The notes beneath the pieces were generated by a model. That model did not search any database, was not told the DNA's origin, and saw nothing but the letters and a program-made list of their open reading frames with translations. A stretch of 64,000 nucleotides of DNA from Hofstenia miamia (Eukaryota; Xenacoelomorpha; Acoela), in the NCBI GenBank assembly GCA_004352715.1, contig SCFE01000056.1, forward strand, positions 1,362,891 through 1,426,890, written 5' to 3'. Every line of letters starts with the position of its first letter. Position 1 is the stretch's first letter. Of the stretch, positions 35,488 through 46,900 are shown piece after piece. Position numbers and translations under genes: made by a program.

Positions 35488-35850
35488 ACAATAATAACAA
35501 TAATAATAATAATACATGAATGACCTGAAGATATATGCAAGTTAGGGGAAGATATTGCAGAAGCAATTGGGGACACTAGAGAAGAAGGAAAGTAGAGTAT
35601 CTGCGTTGAAGTGTGCAACTGTGACAATGATAAGAGGGAAGTGTACAGATGGAGGTGGTTTGATGACGAGCAGTGGAAATAAGTTTGAGGAGTTCAAGAA
35701 GATGTACAATACCTAGGAGACAGAGCAGGTGATGAGGAAATGAGGTACGAAGAAAAGAATACAAGAGGATTGTAAGGCAGTCATAACAGAAGTCAGCATT
35801 GAATGCGCTGAACAGCATAAAGCAGAGCTGTACTCCTAAATAGTTAACAG
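35488..35850. repeat. GC-richer repeat remnant with (ATA)n edge
   Basis: An (AATAAT)n tract at 35488-35515 borders 330 bp that are purine-rich on the plus strand and clearly less A+T-rich than the intron. On the plus strand, short pieces such as VQYLGDRAGDEEMR are reminiscent of LINE reverse-transcriptase 'YLG' regions, but frames break and the match is weak. On the minus strand the (ATT)n edge would be a 3' tail. It is probably a mobile-element remnant of unknown class. Confidence 0.35.
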
Positions 35851-37246
35851 GGGGGCTCTAAACTTGAGTAATGCATTTTTATGTTATATTTTGGCCAAAC
35901 TTAGTTTTTCTGACAAATTATTTCTTTAATGATTACTAGGAATTGGATTTTTTCTTTTCAAGAAATAGATTCAATTTAGCATTGTCCTCATTATAAGTAT
36001 TTATGTATTATTTAGAAAATTGTAAGTACGATATTTCGTGAATATGAAATTACAACAAGGCCAGTGCATAGTATTTATACGCCTACATGTAGTTGACTTA
36101 CTATAGAAATCCAAATGCATGTTCAATATCAATAGTAGATACATTGTAAGTGTAATCCTGAATGATTTCACTTCATATGACAGTCCGTAGTTGAAATATA
36201 TGATCTTGAAACTTGACGAACATATTTACCCTTACGATGGATGGGGTCAAGGGTAACCCGAAACCCAAACTTAAAACTATGGAAGCATAGTATTAAGTAT
36301 GGTTTTGTGAAATATTCAACAAAATTTTGTTTGCTCTGACAATACCCTTTCATAGAACTTATCAAATATGTCAAATTTAATTTATTATTAATTGTTCTTG
36401 TCTCCTTCAACATATCGTTGATAGTTAATTGACAAACATGATAATCAATTGAAAAAATTGTCAAGGGGTAAAATCCAACAACACAAACTGTAATATAACT
36501 TTAACAAGGGTGTCCCCAGTCAAACTTAACAAGATAGGCTTAGCTCCCCCCTCCTGAGCATCATTTGAGTACACCCCTAGCATAAAAGCAATGGATGCAT
36601 GGACTATTGCAGTGTTGAAATGTTTGTCAGGAACAAAAATGAACTGAGAGAGATCGAGAGAGAGAAACCTGGAAACTACTAGCAATAGCGGGTATATAAC
36701 TTGAATTTCATTGAAGGTCTATATAAAAATATGTTTATAATTTCTCATAAATATTTTCAAACCTTAAAAATAATCATCAATATCTCGCAATGCACTGTCT
36801 TATGATTATTACAAATTCATTAAGACAATAATAATAATACTTCATGAATGTTAAATTTTATTTAACATTTGCAGTTTTTTTTAAGAATTACTTATACAAA
36901 AGACACCATGACTGTTGTATTGTCTGCTGTTGATTATTGCCTTTAGTTTTAAATTTATTAAATAAAACCGAGACTGTTAACTAATTACGATTTAATAAAG
37001 AAAGAATTATTGTTCATTTTTCGATCTCTTTAATGCCTAATAGATTTAAGCATAAAATATCCAATCAGTTGCTTTGTTCTTTTAAATCAATATTAGCAAT
37101 TCATTTACGTTAGTAAATTTGGTTAATACATAATATGTGATTTATAAAAATTCAAAAACTACTTTTATTTGATCAATATGTATTGCAATGGTTAATTATG
37201 TTAACCCCACAGATATTTCTTATGCCATATCCATAAAGATGCTATG
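35851..37246. other. A+T-rich intronic stretch
   Basis: Minus frames at 36168-36464 and 36461-36685 abut in different frames and contain no known motif. The sequence around 36220-36640 is less A+T-rich and may be an old repeat. Confidence 0.5.
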
Positions 37247-37254
37247 ATCTAAAT

Positions 37255-37417
37255 CAGTTCTTTGCAACTTTTTTTGAAGATATGTACCATTTTTAAGGTA
37301 ACTGAGTAACTAAATCAGTGAGATATTGCTTAGCTAGTCGATATTTTTTTGGTGTGTGGATCCCAATGATGTTACATAGACCCTAGGGTTCATTTGGACC
37401 ATGGTTGAGAACTACGA
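37255..37417. mobile_element. hAT-type MITE, 163 bp, perfect 8-bp TSD
   Basis: Flanked by identical octamers atctaaat (37247-37254 and 37418-37425). Starts cagttctttgcaac. The other end, reverse-complemented, reads tcgtagttctcaaccatgg, giving imperfect hAT-type inverted ends like those of the 5239-5571 element (cag..ttctcaac). No coding sequence. Confidence 0.75.
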
Positions 37418-37940
37418 ATCTAAATGTTTGCAAAGAAATTAATCAATGGTTCAACTAAATTTCAGTGTAGCAAAATCGAACTAAATATTATTATTATTAT
37501 TATTATTAAAATGGATAATATTTATTGATCAAAGGAAAACACAAAAACAAATTATAGTGCGTTAGATAATTTGACTTTTATTAAGGGTAAGCCGGTAAAG
37601 CCCTTCTCTGTATTTTCCACAGTATGTTAGTCTGCGAGGCAGTATGTGAGAAAATGATGATTAGAGTTTTCTACTTTCAGAAAAGCGCCAAAGCCAATTT
37701 CTATCGCAGCCCAACAATATCAGTTTGATTGTTATTTTTGTAGCTTTCGTATTGAATGCCCTTTGTTTACTTAATTTAGTAAAAAGTTACAAAAAATGTA
37801 ACTTAAACTGCATGAGATTCCTAAATGTGGGTAAAATTTATTACTCGTTTGTGGTTTTGATACCATTAGGCAATATGGTTCGCTGCAACATACATTTTGT
37901 AATGTAGTTGCGCTGATCTGATGCCATGTAAATGAATCCA

Positions 37941-38299
37941 ACTTAAGCTTTAAAGGTCTAGCAAGTTCTTGCCAATTCCATGCTAATGCTTGAAAAGATA
38001 TTTTATATGATACATACTATATTAATGATCCATAACAAATAAATTTGAAACAGTTTCATGATAATTTAGACACTTTGCTCGAAATTTTGATTACAATTTT
38101 TCACTTTTTTGTCTATCATGCAAGTTGAAATTGTAGTGAAAATCATTCATTGTTCTAAAAAACGAAATGAATCAATATGTTTGTTCCACTGATATACTTT
38201 TTGCAAATTAGCGTTTTTCCTAATTTTAGCTACAGATAAAATTTGCTTTCAAGCATTAGCCTGGAATTTGCAAGAACTTGTAGGAACTTTAAAAGTTTA
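37941..38299. mobile_element. MITE with ~50-bp terminal inverted repeats
   Basis: The left arm (37945-37997) contains agcaagttcttgccaattcc and atgctaatgcttgaaaa. The right arm (38242-38297) contains the inverted counterparts ttcaagcattagcctggaa and tttgcaagaacttgta. The element is about 360 bp with no open frame. The right-arm word also occurs near 8512 and 54588. The superfamily is unknown. TTAA/TTTA at the edges might be the target site, but this is not firm. Confidence 0.65.
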
Positions 38300-40710
38300 C
38301 GTTGGTTTCACTATTTATAGTTTTGCAACTTGTTAAAAAAATTTATAGCGGAGTAAAAAATCATATATTAGTAATTAATCGGATTTCTAGGAATAATACA
38401 TTTCAAATAGTGAAAAATTGAGTAATGAAAGATTATAAAGCGATGCCGGTATAATTAGAGATTTTAAAAAATCGTCCATTTATTATGTAAAAGCTTAGAA
38501 CGAAAGCATATATCTATTAGTTCTATTAAAGAGAAAATATTCTCACAAATTGACGACCAAACCTCATATTAATTACGTTAATGAAAATTAAGGACAGACA
38601 AACATTTAATACAATTCTTCCGAATTAATCGTTCTAAGTTTGTACTGAAAACTGTAATTCAATGCGTTATGCTTTCTCTGATTAAATTTATGTTTTTGTA
38701 ATCCACCAGGTTGGGCATATTTTAATGGTACTCATTTATGGAATAATCCAACATTTGCAGGGCCTTTTCGGACTCAATTGTAGCTATGTGCTTGTACATT
38801 TTTGTTGTCAATGGCGTCTAGCAATAACTTGAATATTAATGTAATAATGTATTTATTTACTTTTCATAAATATGAAAATTCACAAATGTTGTCTGTCAAG
38901 GTGTTGCGATAGTGAAAATCGTTCGTCTGCTAATTATTCTCAAAATAACGTTTAATCGTTATGTGCAAAAGCTAAAAGTTGTACTTTCTCATTTTAGGGG
39001 ATATTTGTTATATGTTTATTATGAAGGGTAATCTTCTGATGTCCCTTTGTAGTAGTAAAACATAGATGGCGCTTCTTCATTGGTAGTTAATTGAAGTTAA
39101 TCTAAGACACAATAAAAATGACATTGATTTAATGATTTAGAATTTTTTGGAATTAGTTTCTCAATAATTTTTTAACGGTAAATACAATGACCATGATAAA
39201 ACTTAGTAACATTAGATACAAGCCAAAATTGCATGGAAAGGTTTTAGATTTAGAAAAACATAATTGGGTTCGTCTGACCAAATAAAATTATAAATTCGAA
39301 GCTATTTTGTATATTCCGCATTGCTGACTCGTCGCCCTCTCTCTCACCAATTTCGTAAAGTATTTCAAAAAATTGGATATTCCTCAGTAAACACCTCGAT
39401 CAATAAAATTGAATAACGATAAATAGCTTCAATCCAAATTTATTGATAACTTAGTTCAAATACAAACTAGAGTTTTCTGCTATTAATTTCATTTAAACTG
39501 CATTGTTTTTTAGTTAGAAATTTGAATTGATAATTTCGCATTTATATTTCAACTATAATATTTCAATGTCCATTTATTTTTACCATAAATAACATCTATA
39601 TTATTAAATCTTTACTGAGTAAAGTGTTGCCATACACAGAAATTCATGAGTTATAAATTATAATATCATTACATTGTTCCAACGGGTATTATCATTATTA
39701 TCAGTACAAGCACATGGAAAGTTCTATATTTTTACCAGTTTTATTGCTGCGAAGTTGTAAAGGTCAAGAATGGCTGTTCAAATAAAGATCATATCCACCC
39801 CTGGAAATTCTAATGTCTTTAACATTTTTCATGAAATAATTACAGATAATTAAATTGATGAAGGCAATTTTTTTTACCCAAATTAGGCATTCAAAAGGTG
39901 ATACATTTTAGTCAAAAGTGAGCATTATTCCACACACTTTGTAATTAGAAATCCCTCTCTGCGAAAATATTAAATAATCAATGAATACAAAATTGAATTT
40001 TCTTGGTAATTCAAGAATATATGCTTTCTCACAAATATGAAGTATTTAAGCTGCTCGTCAGAAAGCTATTGGCTCCACCAATATATTCGAACAAACTCAA
40101 ACTTAAGGATATAAATATTTAATTACAATTTATAAAGTACTTTGCAAATACTTTGCAAGATTGTCGTGTATCTTGAAGTAACATTTGTGAACCTTGCAAA
40201 GTGTCTTAAGACGTCTAAAATATTAATCAAACATGAATGAAGATTTTGGCAATTCTTTTAAAATTTACCAATAGTCTGCAGAAATTTCCGCATACTAATC
40301 AAGTGTCCGAAATAACTTTCAGGCAATCATTGTAGATTTTACATTATGCACCTATCAAAAAATGGAACCAATTAGTAAAATTCCAGAATTTTTCTACCCG
40401 CTACTTTAAAAACATCACCAAGCGATTTTTTGGCTTCTTAAAAGTCTCTATAATTATATCAACCATAAATAGTTCCGATAAATTCTTTGTTAAAATTTTG
40501 TAGGACTAAATTTAGGAATGATGATGTAAAAAATATTTATATTAATCTAAAATATTTCTGCTCAAAATTGTAACTGTTATCAAAACATTGGCATGTAATT
40601 TATTGAGCCAAATACAAGTAAGGCTACTGTAGCACTATAATTTTGCAATATTCATTTGGATTTTGTTGTATTTTAAACCAGTTTTTTCTTCTCAAACCTT
40701 AAGGCATAAC
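38300..40710. other. A+T-rich intronic stretch
   Basis: Nothing recognisable on either strand. Confidence 0.6.
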
Positions 40711-40994
40711 CAGAGGGGGCGAAAGTGGTAATGGCCCTCCCACATTTTCAAAATTGGGATTCAGAAATTGAGCCTTTTTTGAAAATATCATAACATTTGC
40801 AGTAAAGTATATCGAGTTTTTTCTTGCTCCATAAATTCCTTTGTGTGTTCTATCTCCAGGTGAGTCAAAAACGTTGTTTTTGGCCGCGATTTGACCACCT
40901 TAAATATTTGCTTGCAAATTTTGCATTTGTCATCATGTTCAGTACGCTGATAACTCAAAAACTGCTGATATCTGGTACAATTGCGCATCTTCAC
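40711..40994 (-). pseudogene. BED-type zinc-finger fragment, probable hAT relic
   Basis: The minus frame 40994-40788 contains DDKCKICKQIFKVVKSR, then TTFLTHLEIEHTKEF. The C-x2-C ... H-x4-H spacing with hydrophobic positions between them matches BED zinc fingers, which form the N-terminal DNA-binding part of many hAT transposases. The frame stops without a transposase core. About 30 bp beyond its end the plus strand has cagagggggcgaaagtgg (40711-40728), which could be a hAT terminus, so this may be an internally deleted element. No target duplication was identified. Confidence 0.5.
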
Positions 40995-41069
40995 TGCATA
41001 TTTTCAACATTGAGTAAGCAATTAATATTCATCGTCATCCTCAACTGTAACCTCATTAAAGCTTTGTAA

Positions 41070-42240
41070 TAGTTTTACGTTATACACGATTTTTTTACTT
41101 AAAACATTTGAAATTTTGACCCAAAATATTTTACTTTTTTATTTAAAAACGTAATTTTTTATCTAAAAAATTGACTTTTTAGCCTTTGTAAAATTCGTGT
41201 ATTCTATGCTAAGCCTAATCAACTAGGTAGTAAGAAGCACCAATATAGGACTGCACATTATCCTTGGAATTTTTGCCTTAACATGCTTTTAACATTGAAA
41301 ATAACCTTTACATGAAAGCAGAAGAGCACTTTCTATTTTTAGCAATTCATATTCTATAAGATTTAATGAACCGATTGCACCGATTATTCAATAATTCTTG
41401 TAACATATGGTCTTTCATTTTCGGTGAAGCATCCAAAATTGACGTTGATTCAGACTCAAAGCATTTTACAAGTCCAATTCATTTCATAGTAATTTGTGGT
41501 GTTCACTAACTTTTGCATTATTGCCTCATTGATAGGATAGCAATTCTTGCTCTTTCAACAATGACACCCTTAGTAATGTCATTTTTATAAACATTGGCAA
41601 AATATTAAAATAGTATATAAGTGCTTGCTCTAACTTATTTCTATTTAAATAGGTTAAAATTTGCATTGATATTTTCTCAAGTTTATATTTTTTAAAGCTA
41701 AACAAATTCGAAATGAGGATCAAAGCTTATAGGCTGAAGCTTTTTCTTACTTAAACTTTTGGATACAATTTTAATGCAAAACTCATAAATTTCATCAAAT
41801 CCTTTTCTATTAAAAAAATATTAGTAATTTTTGTATTGTGTGGACTCAAAAGCTTTTTATGAAAATGATTCATAAATTGTTTCTCTTCCAAAAAATTTGA
41901 CCTAAAAATTTGACCACAAAAAAAATTTCAAATTTTTTTAGCTAATCCAAATGTTGTAAAATTTTTATATTGTTTTGACCATAATATTTTTAAAATATGC
42001 ATGCATATGCATTAAAACAATTAAATTTCTAAATATTTACATAAAATTAACCCTAGTTATAGCATACATACAATTCAGCTTCATTTCTACTCATAACATT
42101 CGAAGTATACCATGTATAATCATGTGTGTGAATTATGTATTGATTATATATTATTAGCCTGATACCTTGCAAATTTGAAATAGAGAAAAATCGGTGGATT
42201 GTTCAACATTACATAGAAAAATTGAAAAAAAGGCCATTCA
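41070..42240. other. A+T-rich intronic stretch
   Basis: No feature recognised. The open frames 41526-41723 and 41975-42157 lack motifs. Confidence 0.6.
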
Positions 42241-42307
42241 AGCAAATTTCGAGTTAGTTTCGAGTACTCAAAATTTCGACTTGAATTTCGAGTACTCGCG
42301 GGGCCCT

Positions 42308-42308
<1 letters not shown>
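42241..42308. repeat. TTCGAGTACTCG-rich repeat, copy 2
   Basis: Carries ttcgagtactcaaaatttcg and aatttcgagtactcgcgggg, ending in GGGCCC directly before a (TA)n array. It shares its core word with 24678-24692. Confidence 0.5.
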
Positions 42309-42310
<2 letters not shown>

Positions 42311-42344
<34 letters not shown>

Positions 42345-42516
42345 NNNNNNNNNNNNNNNNNNNNNNNNNNNNNNNNNNNNNNNNNNNNNNNNNNNNNNNN
42401 NNNNNNNNNNNNNNNNNNNNNNNNNNNNNNNNNNNNNNNNNNNNNNNNNNNNNNNNNNNNNNNNNNNNNNNNNNNNNNNNNNNNNNNNNNNNNNNNNNNN
42501 NNNNNNNNNNNNNNNN

Positions 42517-42550
<34 letters not shown>

Positions 42551-42560
42551 CATTTATATA
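42311..42560. repeat. (TA)n arrays around an assembly gap
   Basis: TA arrays at 42311-42344 and 42517-42549 flank 172 N (42345-42516). The array was probably unassemblable. Open frames through this block are artefacts. The right array leads into the TA target site of the Tc1 element. Confidence 0.95.
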
Positions 42561-42671
42561 CAGTAGGGAGCAAATTAATTGCAACAAGAGATTTTATAAT
42601 ATTTCAACGAAAATACACATAACATCAACCACAGATCAATATGAAACGTTCGAAATAAAATGCGAGTTAAA

Positions 42672-43660
42672 CTAGTAACGTGTATGACCGCCCTTGGCCT
42701 TCACGAGTGCATTGATTCTTGCTGGCATTCCACCAATCAACTTTTTGCACGACTCAAAGACAGTAGTTTTTGACTCACCATCTCGTATACAGATATACAG
42801 TAAAGCATTTATTAGGCCTGCTTTTGAAGATAAGTCGCACAGACGAAGTTTTTGCTTCACCATAGCCCACATTGCCTCTATCACGTTGCAATCTGGTGAG
42901 TTGGCGGCCATGGAAGCACTTGGACATCTTCCGCGTCCAGGAAGGCCTTGACGTGTTTTGCCGTGTGGCAGGGCGCCGAATCATGTTGACGCACCCAGTC
43001 ACCGTTTGGATACCATTCACGGGCCTGAGGTATCAGTCGAGATTTCAGCACATCTGCATACTTAATCCATTTATCACGCCCTCCACAATGTGCAATCTTA
43101 GGAAGCCATGGTATGATATTTGGCCCCACACCATCACCTTCGGGGATTGTTTGACTACTTACACCATGTGTTTTGGTGATAGTGTCTCGCTGCCACGGCG
43201 GACGAAGCGAAGGCAGACAGCTAGACTCAAAAAGTTGACTCATCTGTGAAAATTACATTGCGCCAATCGTCCACCGTCCAATTTTGGTGCTGCTTTGCCC
43301 ATGCCAAGCGTTTCTTCCTCATGGCAGCGGTGAGTAGCGGTTTTTTGACTGGCTTGATGGCCCTTCTCCCGCCCTCGGTTAACCCAGGGACGTTTAGTCT
43401 GTCGTAGGGTGACAGCATTTAACCGAGGATTTTTCATACTCTCACGCAGCAGCATTTTGTCATCACGGGAGGTAGTGATTCTCTTTCGGTCACATTTTTT
43501 TCCTAGAAGGTTCCACTTTCCCAGTTGCACGGCGAAGCTGAATGATGCGTGATACTGTTGAATATCTGGTGTGAAGTCTCGCAGCAATATCCCGGACTGT
43601 TATGCTGGTGTGTTGGCTGAGCGCAATAATATGAGCGCAGACGGCAGAATACGTATCCAT
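42672..43660 (-). pseudogene. Tc1-family (DD34E) transposase, frameshifted
   Basis: Start ATG at 43660: MDTYSAVCAHIIALSQHTS, then a helix-turn-helix (ITVRDIAARLHTRYSTVSRI). A run of seven A (plus T at 43495-43501) shifts the frame; six would keep it. The next pieces are SRDDKMLLRESMKNPRLNA, WAKQHQNWTVDDWRNVIF, TDES (first catalytic Asp), QHDSAPCHTAKHVKAF (second Asp), and after a one-base loss at about 42910, ANSPDCNVIEAMW with the catalytic Glu. It ends at GGHTRY. Spacing from the second Asp to the Glu is 34 residues, the DD34E type. All three catalytic residues survive. At least three frame breaks, so inactive as it stands. Confidence 0.9.
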
Positions 43661-43716
43661 GACACAATAATTATGACAGCATAATTATATTAACAAAAAA
43701 TTACTATATGGCGAAA

Positions 43717-43749
43717 TATATATATATATATACATGTATATATATATGT
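43717..43749. repeat. Short (TA)n tract inside the Tc1 element
   Basis: TA tract with an embedded TACATGTA between the transposase start and the right terminal repeat. Confidence 0.85.
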
Positions 43750-43888
43750 TAACATAAATTTTTTCATATGTCAACATTTTATTGGTTAGATGTGTATGCA
43801 GCGTCAGCATGTACGGCTACATACATTATGCATGTACGGTATACACGGCTAAGCAGAATAAATCGCTTGTTGCAATTAATTTGCTCCC

Positions 43889-43893
<5 letters not shown>

Positions 43894-43929
<36 letters not shown>
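43894..43929. repeat. (TA)n array
   Basis: Pure TA array starting at the right target-site TA of the Tc1 element. Confidence 0.95.
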
Positions 43930-43932
<3 letters not shown>

Positions 43933-46900
43933 GCATTGAGTCTTTATATTGGAAGCCTGCTTTGTAATGCATAGACCAATTTTTAAAAAATAATTATTGA
44001 TTTAATTATTAATACCCGCTACAGAATTCTTTGTATATACTCTTATTTTACTCAAATTTCTCTACATTCGAAGTAATTAATTTTATATAAACTTCTTTGC
44101 AAAGTCTTTACTCAAATAACACAAGACATTAAGAATTCTCTGAAATATGATAGCAAAGTTTATGATAAATAAACTTTTTAATGAAATCAGATCTTCATTC
44201 ACAATGCTGTTCCTTCTAATGACCGCATCAATTATTCAAGCAGAATTTTCATCAAATCCTCTCTTTCTTAAATATCTTTTAGTCTTTTATAAAATACAAA
44301 ATGTTTATTCTTAAATATTTTGAATTTCATTTGCAAAATAGTTCCATTCATTTAGCAACACGAGGCTTATATTGTATCGAAAATATTTGTGATTACTATA
44401 AGGAGCAACTATTGCATCAATTAAACCATTTTTAGTTACTAACTTAATGAGATACAAACATTTCAAAATGAGCAAATTGATTGGGTCACCTCCTTTCACT
44501 ATGCTTTAACAAATGTGATAATTTTTTACGGAAATATAATGTTTAAAAAATTATTATTCAGAAACTTTTTTAATTTAAGCTAAGTTGTAGATCAGTCCTG
44601 CAAGCAGCTAGCAATATTTGATTTCTTTTGCCCTATCTTCCTTCCTCACCAACATGGACTTATTAATGGTTTGTTCACAAGAATCCAGTTGCTCATATTT
44701 TTTAAAAGACTGTATCAGAATAAAAATATTACACAATCAGTAGTAAGAATACATTTTAACTTCATTAATGATTTGATAATTAGTTGTGTTTTACTGATTC
44801 AGAAAATCAAATCCTTTGGACTAGATTGTGATTATTTTGAGTTTTGTATTGTATTTATCTTCTCCTAGTCAAAGAGTTAGATAAAGCAAATATCAGTGAA
44901 TTATTTGAATTTTACTATTTTTAATATGTATAATTTAATTTTCATCATTGACTACACTTTCTATCGCTTCGTTTATGTAGACTACATTCAATTGAATAAT
45001 TCTCATTAAAATTTACAAAATGATATTTATGCTTTAGTTCCTTAGATTTTGCATTACGATTTTGCCTCCAACATAATGCTTTCTAATTTCAGTACTTAAC
45101 AAAAGTCAACGCCTCTGTTTACTCAGAAAATTTATTTTTGCCATAAAATATTGTGAAGGATTTAGGAGTATACAATGGTACTAATTTAAAATGAGCAAAA
45201 CACATGCACAAAAGTGCATTGACATTTTCACAATGAAATGTTCATTTGTTGGCGCATGTATAAAAATTTGAAGTTTTATTAAACCAAAATTTTACCAGTT
45301 GTAGCGTATGCTTCTTAAGTATTGCATCTGTCCATAGCTGAAATATTGAATTTTGAATGTTTCAAATGAATAAATGGACGATGTCAAAACAAACTACATA
45401 AAAGTCAATTTATTAGCGTTAAATGTTTAGCAAAGTTTTAACATTTGAATATTAATGATCTGAAATTTTGTCACAAATGCATATATTAAGAAAAGTATGT
45501 TTCCCTTAGAATATTAATTCACAATTTTTGAAAGATCTTCTAGTTTTTCCTTGAGCTTTGCATCAAAGAATGTGTGATAAAAATATTTTCAATAACAATT
45601 GTGGCATACGCAAGAGGGATTAGTGATTAAACCAGAAAAACTTCTAAAATGTCATAAAAAAATATTAATCACTAAAATGGTGAAATGCATTTTTAATTTC
45701 TGTTTCAATGTTTTAAAAATTGATCACAACTAAGATGTCTCCTCTTCAAAAATACTGTGTACACCCCTGCAGAAAATTTTTAAGCAATTACACTGTTCAA
45801 GACAAAATTCAAAATTGGATATATTCAATAATAAAGGTTAGGCTTTTTGGACAAAATATTATTAAGAGAAAATATCAACATTCAAATTTATTAAATTTAG
45901 ACTTTTAGAAACTTAGGTCGTTTCAATTTTCCTATATTAAATTGCTTGTAATGAGATTGTATAAATCTACTTATACAGTTAGATAACTCAAAGAACTACC
46001 ATCATCAATTTTACAACAATAACATAATACTGATAATTTGGAATTCGTAAATTAAAATTTTGTTTTTTAAGAGATAAAATATCATTTCAAAAATTATTTA
46101 GATATTAATAAATTATTTGATGGAGTTGCAACCTGTTATCCGGGTCAGGTATTTATTGACGAGTATCCCGAATCAGCGGATCACATTTAATTGGTAAATA
46201 AGTAGAAGAAATATATGTTCACAAATGGCTTATCTCAATTATGTTAGCCTTGTTATTATGTACAGATTGAATTACACAAATGCTCATGATAATTTTAGTG
46301 TTTTCAAAAGTTTTTCTTATGTTGATTTCTTTTTGCAAATTTTAAATACTTAATCTTCGAAATTCGGTTAAAATCCAAATCAAAATTTTTGTAAGAAATG
46401 TGATAGGATTTCATTAATAAATGTGTGCAAATAGAATTCATCAAAAATTTAACTAATGTTGATGATTTTCGATTCATAGAGAATTATTATGATGGTTGTT
46501 TTGTTACACTTACTAAATTAAGAGATGTTAAAACACAATCTTTATTTTTTGCACATTTAGTTAGGATCTATCATTTGTATTTAACAAATGCTGATAATGA
46601 ATGTTACATGCTAGGTAAAGAAATTTTCTTGAAAAAAAGTAGAATGATGCAATTATCTCATTTGCTGTAAAAAAATTCAAATTTATCTGAAAATACTTCC
46701 AATTTTGTAGGCCATTTAGAACTGATCAAATCTTCAATGAACTTTCACATATTTAAGAATAGATAAACTTAAAAATTTCACTATATTCGATTTCTTAAAG
46801 ATGAAAACAGCATGTAATAATTAATAAAAATCTAATGTCATGTACAAATATCCATTTTGTAATTGGGAAAATACGCTAAATGTTGAATTTTAATATTTGC

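Larger units (their letters stand above)
42561..43893 (-). mobile_element. Near-complete Tc1 transposon, 1333 bp
   Basis: The left end is cagtagggagcaaattaatt followed by gcaacaag. The right end is its inverted copy (43866-43893), with one mismatch in 28 bp. TA flanks both sides (42559-42560 and 43894-43895), the expected Tc1/mariner target duplication. The insertion lies between TA arrays in ASIC intron 1. Its length matches the family's 1.3-1.6 kb and the transposase reading frame is only lightly damaged, so the insertion is relatively young. Confidence 0.92.

Noticed and set aside
42144-42587. Overlapping open frames across the 172-N gap
   Set aside because: Built from N and (TA)n only.
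43227-43587. Separate small genes on both strands at 42.67-43.6 kb
   Set aside because: All are frames of one Tc1 transposase on the minus strand or their antisense shadows.
46425-46670. 81-codon plus frame with fairly protein-like composition
   Set aside because: No recognisable domain, no splice signals supporting an exon, deep in intron 1.
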